A DNA stretch of 32,639 nt from Alkalitalea saponilacus (GCF_900168165.1 NZ_FUYV01000026.1:1-32639), one strand, 5' to 3'. Counted from the first letter of the stretch, positions 22,692-31,452 are shown. Numbers and translations are program-made. The notes: generated by a model from the sequence alone, not told the origin.

Positions 22692-23417
22692 ATGATACAG
22701 ACCATTTATTCTATAATTCTTATCTATTTTATTCTTGGTGGAATCGGGTTTTATCTCATAAATCGCAAGCGCGATAAAGAAACAGCACGAAAAAGTTATA
22801 CTAAGTATTTTACATATTTTTTTATCATTCACATACTGTTTTTTGGAATCATCATCGACCCTCTTGTTTTTAGAATTATTTCTGTAGTAATAGTTTTAAC
22901 AGGATTGGTTGAAGTAATTAAATTGTTTGCTAAAAAGGAGTTTAACCATAAATTCTTTTTTTATACATCGTTTTTGGTGTACTTGTTGGTTTCTGCGGCT
23001 TTCATTCGTTTTGGTTTACTTAATAAAGAGCTGATTTTGTTTAGTTTCCTGATTCTTTCTATTTTTGATAGTTTTAGTCAGATTACCGGACAGTTGTGGG
23101 GTAAACGAAAAATTTTGCCGGAAGTGAGTCCCAACAAGACCCTTGGAGGTCTTGTTGGAGGTGCCGGAGTCGCGTTAATAAGTGCTTTTTTATTGAGAAC
23201 ACTTTTTGACGGAACCATTATTCAGCTTTACATAGTATCCGTTGGAGTACTATTCTTTGCATTTTGGGGCGATATTGGCGCATCTTTTTATAAGCGCCGC
23301 TTCGAAGTGAAAGATTTCAGTAACTTGATTCCCGGCCATGGAGGTTTTCTTGACAGGTTTGACAGTTTGATAGCGGGGGGAGCCTGGGTTGCACTCTTTA
23401 TGTTGATTGCAGGGTAA
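22692..23417 (+). CDS. CdsA-like CTP-dependent cytidylyltransferase
   Basis: Makes a CDP-activated lipid from a phosphorylated lipid and CTP in the inner membrane. 241 aa, about seven TM segments, and the C-terminal family signature in full: Ser198, Lys201-Arg202, Lys207-Asp208, then PGHGG (214-218) and the DR-x-DS end (Asp221, Asp224). Near QLWGKRK and PNKTLGG lie the other conserved cytoplasmic loops. It is shorter than standard bacterial CdsA (about 270-285 aa) and sits with a dolichol-kinase-like gene and a CDP-alcohol phosphatidyltransferase, so it could be a second, specialised enzyme. Whether the genome has another cdsA cannot be seen here. Confidence 0.85.
   Translation: MIQTIYSIILIYFILGGIGFYLINRKRDKETARKSYTKYFTYFFIIHILFFGIIIDPLVFRIISVVIVLTGLVEVIKLFAKKEFNHKFFFYTSFLVYLLVSAAFIRFGLLNKELILFSFLILSIFDSFSQITGQLWGKRKILPEVSPNKTLGGLVGGAGVALISAFLLRTLFDGTIIQLYIVSVGVLFFAFWGDIGASFYKRRFEVKDFSNLIPGHGGFLDRFDSLIAGGAWVALFMLIAG
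23131..23158. repeat. Perfect 11-bp hairpin in the cdsA-like gene
   Basis: CCAACAAGACC (23131-23141), 6-nt loop, GGTCTTGTTGG (23148-23158). It encodes the conserved PNKTLGGLVGG loop. Confidence 0.85.
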
Positions 23418-23578
23418 TTATACAAATGTCAAGTCAATCACAAATGTAGAGTTAATCTGTTGAGTTTGGTGATTCTCCTTCGGGATTAGTGGTGAGCGAT
23501 GGAGCCTATTCGTATATGATTTGACACATGAACAAAAACAGTTAATACATCCAAAATACAGGACAAAACCAATCATAA

Positions 23579-24256
23579 ATGGACAATATCATTGTACTAT
23601 CGTTTGTATATTTAATTGGAATTATCTTGCTGTTGGTTTTTAATGAGTTGAATTATCGGCGATTAAAAATAGATGGAGAGATTACCCGTAAATTTGCACA
23701 TTTTACTGCCACATTGGCAACTGTTCCTTTTCCATATATTTTCCCTTCTCACTGGCATATTCTGGTACTGGCATTGCTGTTTTTTATCGGGTTGTTTGTT
23801 ACTCAGCAGAGTAAAAAATATCTGAATTCCATTCACGATATTAAGCGAAAATCAATTGGCAGTTACCTTTTGCCATTATCGATATACACCACATTTTTAA
23901 TATCTAATTTACTGGATAGTAAATTTTTATATATATTGCCAATGTTAATTCTAGCCATTTGTGACCCCATGGCAGCCATTTTAGGAATTAATATTAAAAA
24001 TGGGAATGGGAGAATTAAGATTTTTGGTAAGAAACTGGAAAAAACGTGGCTCGGTTCCGGAGCTTTTTTTGTGACAAGTTTTGTTATCAGTTTAATTGCG
24101 CTCTATTTTCACAGGGAGTTATTCGATTTTAAGACGTTTTGGATGGCTTTAACTATTGCCATTGTGAGCACATTCGCAGAATTGTTTAGCTGGAGAGGTT
24201 CAGACAATTTGAGCATTCCATTGAGTGTGCTTTTGATATTGTTACTGTTTTTGTAG
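23579..24256 (+). CDS. Dolichol/phytol-kinase-like CTP-dependent lipid kinase
   Basis: 225 aa, about seven TM segments. Conserved points of the SEC59/VTE5/DGK1-like family are visible: RKFAHF near residue 38, DPMAAILG, then the KTWLGSGAFF loop, and AELFSWRGSDNLSIP near the end. Members phosphorylate dolichol, phytol or diacylglycerol using CTP. The gene lies 161 bp after the cytidylyltransferase on the same strand: kinase and cytidylyltransferase would act in turn on one lipid alcohol. The substrate is not given by the sequence. Confidence 0.78.
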   Translation: MDNIIVLSFVYLIGIILLLVFNELNYRRLKIDGEITRKFAHFTATLATVPFPYIFPSHWHILVLALLFFIGLFVTQQSKKYLNSIHDIKRKSIGSYLLPLSIYTTFLISNLLDSKFLYILPMLILAICDPMAAILGINIKNGNGRIKIFGKKLEKTWLGSGAFFVTSFVISLIALYFHRELFDFKTFWMALTIAIVSTFAELFSWRGSDNLSIPLSVLLILLLFL

Positions 24257-24421
24257 GGTGGAATTGAGTTTAAAGTGCATTTTTTGCGCTTTAAACGATT
24301 ATTATACCGCTCTGAAATAATATCTGTGCTATTTTGAACAATAGTTAGTATTTTTCCTTGATTAAATATTGATATTCCGAATCATATCGTTCATTTTTTA
24401 TATTATAGAGAAAGGAAAAGT

Positions 24422-25531
24422 ATGAAGAGAGTAGTCGTTAATGGCGCAAACGGATATGTGGCATCAAATTTTATTAAATGTCTTCTCCATGGCGAATACA
24501 AGGTTGTGGCTCTGGTTCGCTCCGGAAAGGCAGAAACAGCTGAGCAAAAGATGCTGAATGCACTGGCCAGGATAAATGACAACAGTCCCTCTAAATACGA
24601 AAACCTTGAAGTGTATGACTATTCCCTGTTCGACCATGATTTTGCTTTATCTCCTGATGAGTTAAACAAAATATTTGGCGGGTATATTGATTATTTTCAT
24701 TTCGCTGCCAGTCTTAAATATGACGAAAAATCGAAAAAGGAGATTTTTGCGACCAATATCGATGGTGTAAAAAACTCTCTCAGCATATTTAATCAATATT
24801 CAAGTAGAAATTCCAGGTTCTTTTTCATCAGCACTGCATATTCCTGTGGCAGAACTTCAAAGGTTTTTAAGGAGCAGTTTTACGATAATCAGGATATTTC
24901 TGCATTCAGAAACTACTACGAGCAGTCTAAACGTTATGCCGAAAATGAAATTCGGCAACAGATTGAGAAACATGGGTTAAACGGGCATATTTTGCGATTG
25001 TCGCAGGTAGTTGGTGAACATAAAACCGGAATCGTGAGAACCGATTACGGGATTTTTGATTTTGCCAAACGGATTTACGGGCTTGCAAAACGTTATCCTG
25101 ATGCAACCATACGCGTTGATGTGGACCCGGACTCTTCTCAAAATCTTATACCCATTGATGCGGTTGTAAGCTTTTTGATGAAAACAGTGGAGATAGACGA
25201 GTCACCGGTAATAATAAATCTGGTTGCTAAAAAATCAACCAGTAATCATCATATCATTAATTCCCTGAATCGCTTGTTACCGGTAAATCTTAAACCGGTA
25301 AGACATCTTGACCGGGAAGATATGAGTGCTTTGGAACGAGTAATTTCCGCAGGCATGTCATTCACGGGAGCCTACATTGACACCAATCTGGCTTTTGATA
25401 CAACATACAAGGACAAAGTGATGACTCCAAATGGCCATGAAATCAATGAACAATCTGTATATAATATGCTTGAGTATTTTATCAATGATATTTCCAGACC
25501 AAAGAAGAAAGCTCTACAGGCCAATAGTTGA
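24422..25531 (+). CDS. Extended SDR / NAD(P)-binding reductase (male-sterility type)
   Basis: 369 aa. N-terminal nucleotide-binding GANGYVASN (8-16), Asn/Ala-rich FHFAASL (92-98), the FISTAY strand (135-140), and a catalytic Tyr166-x3-Lys170 pair (YEQSK). The layout with a Ser/Thr-Ala-Tyr strand and a C-terminal substrate lid resembles the NAD_binding_4 branch (fatty acyl-CoA and thioester reductases) as well as sugar epimerases; I cannot decide between them. In this setting reduction of an acyl thioester or an isoprenoid-type ketone would make sense. Preceded by a purine-rich AGAAAGGAAAAG just before the ATG. Confidence 0.72.
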   Translation: MKRVVVNGANGYVASNFIKCLLHGEYKVVALVRSGKAETAEQKMLNALARINDNSPSKYENLEVYDYSLFDHDFALSPDELNKIFGGYIDYFHFAASLKYDEKSKKEIFATNIDGVKNSLSIFNQYSSRNSRFFFISTAYSCGRTSKVFKEQFYDNQDISAFRNYYEQSKRYAENEIRQQIEKHGLNGHILRLSQVVGEHKTGIVRTDYGIFDFAKRIYGLAKRYPDATIRVDVDPDSSQNLIPIDAVVSFLMKTVEIDESPVIINLVAKKSTSNHHIINSLNRLLPVNLKPVRHLDREDMSALERVISAGMSFTGAYIDTNLAFDTTYKDKVMTPNGHEINEQSVYNMLEYFINDISRPKKKALQANS

Positions 25532-25623
25532 AAAGCAGAAAAGCAGAGTTCGGTATTCTAATTCAAAATTAAGTAAAAAGAAATGTTTCAATTAAACTTA
25601 AACAGTTTATAATTGTCCTCATA

Positions 25624-26214
25624 ATGAAGAAATTAATTGTTAATGGTGAAAATGTGGTTAACCTTCCTAACCTTATAAGTTTATACAGGGTGTTGGTGGC
25701 TCCAGTTATATTGTATTTTGCGCTGACCGGGCAAGAGAGTCTGTTTGTGATATTTTTATGCATCAGTCTTGTTAGTGATATTCTGGACGGCAACCTGGCA
25801 CGTTTAATGAAGGTACAAACCAACTTTGGTGCAGCTCTTGATAATCTTGGGGATATTTTGACCTACATTCTTGCATTGTTGGGACTGTTTCTTTTTAAAT
25901 GGACAGAGATTGAACCCCATGCATGGATATTATGGGTTTTTCTATCTGTATTCGTCCTCAGTTATATTGTCTCGTTTGCCCGTTTTGGAAAAATTCCGGG
26001 CTTGCATCTATATTCAGCCGTTACAGCAGGTTATATCCAGGGAATATTTTTCTTTGTTTTGTTTGTCTTCGGGTTTTTTCCGTGGATGTACTATCTGGCG
26101 CTGGGTTGGGGTGCAATCGCTTACATCGAAAAGATTTTTGTACTCTTTAAACTGGACGACATACGCATTGGAGTTAAAGGCTTGTACTGGCTGATGAAAG
26201 AGCCAAAGAAATAA
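25624..26214 (+). CDS. CDP-alcohol phosphatidyltransferase
   Basis: Inner-membrane enzyme that swaps CMP of a CDP-lipid (or CDP-alcohol) for an alcohol, giving a phospholipid. 196 aa, about six TM segments, and the complete catalytic signature: Asp52-x2-Asp55-Gly56-x2-Ala59-Arg60-x8-Gly69-x3-Asp73-x3-Asp77. The N-terminal NLPNLISLYRVLVAP is typical of the PgsA/PssA group. Head-group cannot be assigned. It lies 92 bp after the SDR gene and 22 bp before the DUF5686 gene and complements the CdsA-like enzyme 2.2 kb upstream. Confidence 0.9.
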   Translation: MKKLIVNGENVVNLPNLISLYRVLVAPVILYFALTGQESLFVIFLCISLVSDILDGNLARLMKVQTNFGAALDNLGDILTYILALLGLFLFKWTEIEPHAWILWVFLSVFVLSYIVSFARFGKIPGLHLYSAVTAGYIQGIFFFVLFVFGFFPWMYYLALGWGAIAYIEKIFVLFKLDDIRIGVKGLYWLMKEPKK

Positions 26215-26236
26215 TTGCTTATCAGCGGAAACCAAT

Positions 26237-28699
26237 ATGAAGGTGCTATATTGTTTGAATATGAGAACGTGGAGTCCGGGAATATTCACCGTGGTTTTTT
26301 TTCTGTTTGCCGGTATTGGCATGTTTGGGCAACAAGTTTCAGGTTATGTAAGAGATGCTGATAACAGAGAGCCGGTTCCTTTTGCAAGTGTATGGATTAA
26401 AGGAACTCTTCAGGGAATGTTGACCGATGAAGATGGAAGGTTTAACCTTCCGGTATCAGGAGGCGACACTGTTGTGGTGTCGTCAGTTGGTTACCTTCCC
26501 AAAGAGGTGCCCATAAGCCGTGGGCGAAATAATGAATTGGCTGTTTATCTCACCAACAATGTTACTGAAATTGGTGAGGTTACGGTTAGACCTGATGTGC
26601 CTTTGGCCAGGCAGATTTTCGACAAAATTCAGGAGAACAAACGGGCAAACATTGCGCAAATACGTGGTGTTTCAGATTATCGTGCTTTGGCCAACACTTC
26701 GGTTTTTATGGCCATTGATACCGCTTCCAGGGTTTCCAGATTATCGGGCAATATTAAGGAGATTACCGTTGAATCCGACAATGAGCGGATTCGCTTTACA
26801 CCTGTTTACCTGGCCGAAGAGGCTTCGTTGGATGAACAGGTGATTCATACCAAAAAAGAGAGCATATTTCCGCGCATTGTGCCGTTTATTGAGACATACA
26901 TACTCAATAATACCATGGTTGACCTGGATTTTTACCGGGACCAGATTTTTGTGCTCGACCGGGGATTTATATCCCCGCTCAACAGCTCGGCCATGCTCTA
27001 TTACAATTTCTATTTTAATGATTCCATCTTCGTTGACGACCAGCTGTATCTTAATCTTTCATTTGTACCCCGAAACAGATACAATCCCCTGTTTACAGGC
27101 AATTTTACCGTTGAAGCTGGCAGCTATGCGCTGACGGAAATAGAGGCGCATATATCGTGTGAAGCAAATCTTAATTTTGTAAATGGGTTCAGTGGTTTTG
27201 TTACTTATCGCCGGCTTCCGGATGGAAGTATGTTTTTCGATGAACAGGAAACCAGAATGAACATGTCGCTTACCATAAACCGTGATTCGGTGGCAAAATA
27301 TACTTCGGAAAGAGTGGATGTGGTTTCTAGTGGCAATTGGCTGATTAATAAACATACCAAGTATTCGAAATCTGACCGGTTGGATGACATCCGGGTGCAG
27401 GATTGGAGTCGACAGCCTGAATTCAATTCCCGACGAATTGATGAGGAGAATTATTATCGTGTGGGGCAAATTCGGGAAATGAACCTGGTAAAAGGTATTG
27501 ATGCCGTTGGAGGGGTTGCTTTAACCGGATTTTTTAACGTGGGAAAACTGGATGTGGGGCCGGTGTTCGACATTTATAGTTCAAACCTGATTGAAGGTCA
27601 CCGTTTTTCGGTTCCCCTCAGAACCAGCGAAAAGGTTTCGGAGAACTTCTCGGTAGGTGGCTTTTTGGGATATGGAACCAAAAGTGAAGAGTTTAAATAT
27701 GGTGGCAATTTTGTCTGGCAACCAGGGGATACGGACAGATTTTTATTCCGGTTTAGTTATGCCAACGATTACCTGCTTATCTCCAATGAAAAATATCTAA
27801 AATACATCAAAAACAACCCTAACAACAGGGGAACCGGCAATTTTATTGCCATTATGACTCAACGGGAACGCAACCCATACCTCAAGGAAGTTGAGAATTT
27901 TGATATGCATTTTGAGTTCAATGCCGACAATGACATGCACCTGGAGGTCTCGCCTTATTATCACTCAACTACTGCCACTCCTTTTGTAAGGTTTACCAGC
28001 GAAGGAGCCGACCATGAAAACTATCGGAACTATGGTATGCTGATGAATTTCAGAATTCCTTTTGGTCAGCACTACGACAAATTCTTTTTCGACCGGATAT
28101 ATTATGTCAATCCCATTCCTGTTATTAATTTAAGTATGGATTTAGGGCAAGTTCATATTCCGGGCGATGGGGGACAAGGATTGTACACCCATTTTCACGG
28201 CTCCATACAAGGGCGAATTAATATGGGGCAGATTTTTATGAACTACCTGTTTAATGCAGGTTACTTGTTTGGAGATGCACCTTATGAGTTGCTTAATCAG
28301 CCGGTTGGCTCCATGTCGCTGGGCTTTTCCCGCGACAGGTACAACCTGTTGCACCATGCATCCTTTGCACACAATGCCTACACCAACACCCACGTTCATT
28401 TTAACGGGGGTGGCATCATTCTTAACAGAATACCATTAATCAGAGATTTGAAGTTACGTGAAATCGTATCCATCAAAAGCCATTACGGAACATTGAACAG
28501 CTCCTATAAAGGTGTTTTTGACCTTCCGGAGTATTTTTCACGTGATTTTACAAAGCCATATGCTGAAATAGGATTCGGCGTAACCAATGTATTTAAATTT
28601 TTGCGTCTGGAATATGTACGTCAACTGGGTGGCACCTATCGTGGGCGCGACTACATCGACACCAGTGGTTTCAGAATGAGAGCAGAAATGAGTTTCTAA
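26237..28699 (+). CDS. DUF5686 outer-membrane beta-barrel protein
   Basis: 820 aa. Signal peptide, then a carboxypeptidase-regulatory-like domain (about 33-107: QVSGYVRDADNREPVPFASV ... LTDEDGRFNLPV ... VSSVGY), a DUF5686 body (from LARQIFDKIQENKRANIAQI) and a C-terminal strand-rich barrel ending in MRAEMSF. The family is a Bacteroidota outer-membrane protein of unknown role. ATG 26237 is used; ATG 26261 gives a more usual signal peptide (starting MRTWSPGIFTVVFF) and may be the true start. Its place inside the lipid block suggests a part in outer-membrane lipid handling, by inference only. A near-perfect palindrome GGAAGGTT-T-AACCTTCC lies at 26435-26451. Confidence 0.85.
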   Translation: MKVLYCLNMRTWSPGIFTVVFFLFAGIGMFGQQVSGYVRDADNREPVPFASVWIKGTLQGMLTDEDGRFNLPVSGGDTVVVSSVGYLPKEVPISRGRNNELAVYLTNNVTEIGEVTVRPDVPLARQIFDKIQENKRANIAQIRGVSDYRALANTSVFMAIDTASRVSRLSGNIKEITVESDNERIRFTPVYLAEEASLDEQVIHTKKESIFPRIVPFIETYILNNTMVDLDFYRDQIFVLDRGFISPLNSSAMLYYNFYFNDSIFVDDQLYLNLSFVPRNRYNPLFTGNFTVEAGSYALTEIEAHISCEANLNFVNGFSGFVTYRRLPDGSMFFDEQETRMNMSLTINRDSVAKYTSERVDVVSSGNWLINKHTKYSKSDRLDDIRVQDWSRQPEFNSRRIDEENYYRVGQIREMNLVKGIDAVGGVALTGFFNVGKLDVGPVFDIYSSNLIEGHRFSVPLRTSEKVSENFSVGGFLGYGTKSEEFKYGGNFVWQPGDTDRFLFRFSYANDYLLISNEKYLKYIKNNPNNRGTGNFIAIMTQRERNPYLKEVENFDMHFEFNADNDMHLEVSPYYHSTTATPFVRFTSEGADHENYRNYGMLMNFRIPFGQHYDKFFFDRIYYVNPIPVINLSMDLGQVHIPGDGGQGLYTHFHGSIQGRINMGQIFMNYLFNAGYLFGDAPYELLNQPVGSMSLGFSRDRYNLLHHASFAHNAYTNTHVHFNGGGIILNRIPLIRDLKLREIVSIKSHYGTLNSSYKGVFDLPEYFSRDFTKPYAEIGFGVTNVFKFLRLEYVRQLGGTYRGRDYIDTSGFRMRAEMSF

Positions 28700-28767
28700 A
28701 GGATTTGGATGAAGCTTTTTGGATTGTCCGGCTTATATGCTAATTTTAAAGATTTGAGTTATTGATA

Positions 28768-29562
28768 ATGAATAGTTTTCGCGATAAGGTCATATGGATT
28801 ACAGGAGCATCTTCGGGGATAGGCGAAGAGCTGGCTTACGCCTTCGCCAACGAAGGCGCAAACCTTGTTTTATCATCCCGAAACCGGGAGAAACTTGAAC
28901 TCGTAAAGAAAAAATGCCTTGAAAAGACGGCTGTCTGTTTGGTTCAACCAATGGACTTAAGTAATCCTGACGGGATGGAGGCCATCGTTCAATCGGTTGT
29001 TGAGCAAACAGGCAATGTTGATGTGTTAATCAACAACGCTGGCCGAAGCCAGCGTTCACTTGCAAAGGATACACCCGTTTCCATCGACAGGGATATTATG
29101 GAACTTAATTTCTTTGGAGTCATACATCTCACAAAATTGCTTCTCCCATTTATGGTGAAAAGAGAAAAGGGACACATCGTGGTAATCAGCAGTGTAGTTG
29201 GGAAATTTGGATTTCCGTTGCGCACTGCTTATTCAGCTTCGAAACATGCACTACAGGGATATTTCGAAGCTTTGCGCTTCGAATTGCAGCAATACAATAT
29301 TGATGTAACCATTGTTTCACCCGGCAGAATACACACCAACGTCTCTATAAATGCAGTGACGCATACGGGTGAATCCTATAACAAAATGGATGATGGACAG
29401 GCTCAGGGTATGACAGCCGCTTTGTGTGCAGAAAAAATCATAAAAGCCATCAAAAACAGAAAAAAAGATGTGCTGATAGGAAAAATGGAAGTCGTGATGG
29501 TTTATATCCGCCGGTTTCTTCCATGGCTCTTTTATCGTTTGGCGTCGAAGGCTAAAAACTGA
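28768..29562 (+). CDS. Short-chain dehydrogenase/reductase (classical SDR)
   Basis: 264 aa from ATG 28768 (a TTG two codons earlier is less likely). Cofactor motif TGASSGIG (12-19), NNAG (89-92), catalytic Ser142 region VVISSVVG, and Tyr155-x3-Lys159 (YSASK). The C-terminal extension with a hydrophobic, Arg-flanked helix (VVMVYIRRFLPWLFYRLASK) is like DHRS7-type membrane-associated SDRs that reduce lipid ketones or retinoids. It follows the DUF5686 gene by 68 bp and precedes the VOC gene by 27 bp. The gene contains three perfect hairpins (28839-28858, 29035-29056, 29263-29283). Confidence 0.87.
   Translation: MNSFRDKVIWITGASSGIGEELAYAFANEGANLVLSSRNREKLELVKKKCLEKTAVCLVQPMDLSNPDGMEAIVQSVVEQTGNVDVLINNAGRSQRSLAKDTPVSIDRDIMELNFFGVIHLTKLLLPFMVKREKGHIVVISSVVGKFGFPLRTAYSASKHALQGYFEALRFELQQYNIDVTIVSPGRIHTNVSINAVTHTGESYNKMDDGQAQGMTAALCAEKIIKAIKNRKKDVLIGKMEVVMVYIRRFLPWLFYRLASKAKN
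29035..29056. repeat. Perfect 9-bp hairpin with CGAA loop in the SDR gene
   Basis: AACGCTGGC, CGAA, GCCAGCGTT; on the minus strand a C(TTCG)G-closed hairpin. Same 9-4-9 build as 9382-9403 in tamB, with unrelated stem sequence. Confidence 0.8.
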
Positions 29563-29589
29563 ATTCCAAAACCAATAATCAACAGAATT

Positions 29590-30645
29590 ATGAAGAAAAA
29601 TATCTGCGGAATACAGCAAATCGGAATTGGACTTAAGGATGCAAGAGTAGCCTGGAAATGGTACAGAAAAACCTTTGGTATGGATATCAATGTGCTGGAG
29701 GATACTGCTGTGGCTAAATTGATGCTTCATTATACCAATGGGCAGGAGTGTGAGAGATATGCAGCTATTGCTTTGAACATGGAAGGCGGTGGTGGTTTTG
29801 AAGTATGGCAGCACACGGGCATCACACCAAAACCTCCGGTTTTTGATGTTCGTATGGGTGATTGCGGGATTTTCATCTGCAAAATGAAAACCCGCAATAT
29901 TAAGCGAGCCTACAAAATGCACAAAGAGCAAAATGCAGAGGTGATTGGTGATATTACCAAAACACCCGATGGGAGAGAACATTATTTTCTGAAAGACCCA
30001 TACAACAACATCTTTGAAGTGGTTGAAGAGCCGGATTACTTTAAAAAAGAGAAATCTCCAACGGGTGGTGTGTACGGAGCAGTCATTGGTGTGTCCGATA
30101 TCGAAAAGGCCAGGGAGGTTTATTCCGATATTCTCAATTATGATGAGGTGGTTTATGATGAAACCGGGGTGTTTGCCGATTGGGCAATGATTCCGGGAGG
30201 AGAGCAGAAATACCGCCGTGTATTATTGAAGCACAAGCCTCGTTCCGGCTCGTTTAGCAAGCTTTTGGGACCCGGGCAGATTGAACTGGTACAGGCGTTG
30301 GACAGAGAGCCGGGACGCATTTTTAAAGACAGGATATGGGGGGAATTAGGCTTTATACATATCTGTTTCGATGTTAAGGGCATGAATCTTTTGGAAAAAG
30401 AGTGTACAGAGAAAGGATATCCTTTTACAGTTAACAGTGCCGATAGCTTTGATATGGGTGAAGCTGCCGGACAATTCTCTTACATTTCAGACCCCGATGG
30501 AACGCCAATTGAATTTGTGGAGGCACACAAATTACCAGTAATTAAAAAGCTTGGATGGTACATGAATCTTAAGGGAAGAGATGCTGAGAAGTCACTTCCC
30601 GGCTGGATGATTAAGACCATGCAGTTAAAACGAATCAAGGATTGA
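29590..30645 (+). CDS. Two-domain VOC (glyoxalase/dioxygenase) family protein
   Basis: 351 aa holding two vicinal-oxygen-chelate units. First unit about 5-150: IQQIGIGLKD with Gln10 in the metal-ligand place, closing YNNIFEVVEEP with a ligand Glu. Second unit about 158-335: VYGAVIGVSDIEKAREVY, an internal FIHICFD with His, and DPDGTPIEFVEAH with Glu. The size is near that of 4-hydroxyphenylpyruvate dioxygenase, but the C-terminal half lacks the clear motifs of that enzyme, so the reaction is open (dioxygenase, epimerase or lyase). It is the last gene of the plus-strand block, 27 bp after the SDR gene. Confidence 0.78.
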   Translation: MKKNICGIQQIGIGLKDARVAWKWYRKTFGMDINVLEDTAVAKLMLHYTNGQECERYAAIALNMEGGGGFEVWQHTGITPKPPVFDVRMGDCGIFICKMKTRNIKRAYKMHKEQNAEVIGDITKTPDGREHYFLKDPYNNIFEVVEEPDYFKKEKSPTGGVYGAVIGVSDIEKAREVYSDILNYDEVVYDETGVFADWAMIPGGEQKYRRVLLKHKPRSGSFSKLLGPGQIELVQALDREPGRIFKDRIWGELGFIHICFDVKGMNLLEKECTEKGYPFTVNSADSFDMGEAAGQFSYISDPDGTPIEFVEAHKLPVIKKLGWYMNLKGRDAEKSLPGWMIKTMQLKRIKD

Positions 30646-30739
30646 AAAAAGTGATTTTTGCTATCTGATTATAAATGAACGGCAAGTAAAATAGTTGTCA
30701 CAAAAAAAATATTATTCTCTCTTTTTTTAAGGTATTTCT

Positions 30740-30770
30740 TTTGGAGAATAGAATCTATTTTATACATTTG
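30740..30770 (+). promoter_or_regulatory. Consensus promoter of the tRNA operon
   Basis: TTTG at 30740-30743, 19 nt, TACATTTG at 30763-30770: an exact match to the Bacteroidetes consensus TTTG-N19-TAnnTTTG. Transcription should start near 30776, giving a ~125-nt leader with a perfect TCCGCC-TGC-GGCGGA hairpin at 30847-30861. Confidence 0.8.
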
Positions 30771-30901
30771 CACTCGCAATTCCGCCACAGATTGCAACGT
30801 TCATAAAAAGTTACGGAACATTTACCAATAGGTGAATTTAAATCCATCCGCCTGCGGCGGAGCAATAAATTATAGAATTTTTAAAATTCATATATATTAT
30901 T

Positions 30902-30990
<89 letters not shown>

Positions 30991-31003
30991 AAGCAATTAA
31001 ATT

Positions 31004-31077
31004 CGGGGTGTAGCGCAGTCCGGTAGCGCACCTGGTTTGGGACCAGGGGGTCCCAGGTTCGAATCCTGGTACCCCGA
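31004..31077 (+). tRNA. tRNA-Pro (UGG)
   Basis: 74 nt. Acceptor CGGGGTG/TACCCCG, D-arm with AGTCCGGTAGCGC, anticodon stem CCTGG/CCAGG around TTTGGGA (anticodon UGG), T-arm CCAGG-TTCGAAT-CCTGG, discriminator A. CCA is not encoded (CAA follows). 15 nt after tRNA-Ser, so co-transcribed. Confidence 0.96.
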
Positions 31078-31110
31078 CAAGCAACTTTTTCTTATGTTGC
31101 AAATAAAAAC

Positions 31111-31146
31111 AAAAACCGCATGAAACATTGATTTCATGCGGTTTTT
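31111..31146 (+). terminator. Intrinsic terminator of the tRNA operon
   Basis: A 15-bp perfect stem AAAAACCGCATGAAA / TTTCATGCGGTTTTT around a 6-nt loop, ending in a T-run. Usable from both strands. Confidence 0.93.
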
Positions 31147-31444
31147 GACGTTTTATGATGTTTTTAGTATAATAAGGAACTGTTCCGTGCCTTACGGGTT
31201 TGAAATCGAAGGATTCCCGAACCTATCAACAACAAGGTGGCGCATGGTGGCTGATCAAAAAAAAATGGTTTATTATTTCGAAACTGCCCTGACGCCTAAC
31301 ACATTTTGGGTTGATTTAAAGAAAATCGATTTTAGTGAAAAAGCAAGTGTGAGAAAATTGGATTTGTCTAATGATAAAACCTACTCAGGAGAGACATCTG
31401 CTGAATTTGTGGTATCTAAACCTTTTAAATTCATTGGGTTATGA
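31136..31444 (+). pseudogene. C-terminal remnant of a linear amide C-N hydrolase (choloylglycine hydrolase family)
   Basis: About 95 residues with the C-terminal pattern of the penicillin-V-acylase/bile-salt-hydrolase family: SIIRNCSVPYG, then STTRWRMVADQKKMVYYFET, NTFWVDLKKIDF. The N-terminal three quarters, including the catalytic N-terminal Cys, are missing, and the frame's ATG lies inside the tRNA terminator stem, so it is not an expressed start. A full enzyme has about 330-370 aa. A relic left beside the tRNA genes. Confidence 0.72.
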
Positions 31445-31452
31445 ATTAAAGA

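Noticed and set aside
22692-26214. Bacteroidetes inositol-lipid locus
   Set aside because: A CDP-alcohol phosphatidyltransferase is present but there is no myo-inositol-phosphate synthase or phosphatase gene.
29317-29982. 221-aa minus-strand frame
   Set aside because: Spans the junction of the SDR and VOC genes on the opposite strand; His/Phe/Ser-rich shadow without start context.
29590-30645. hppD (4-hydroxyphenylpyruvate dioxygenase)
   Set aside because: Length fits, but I cannot find the characteristic C-terminal motifs, and no tyrosine-degradation genes are near.
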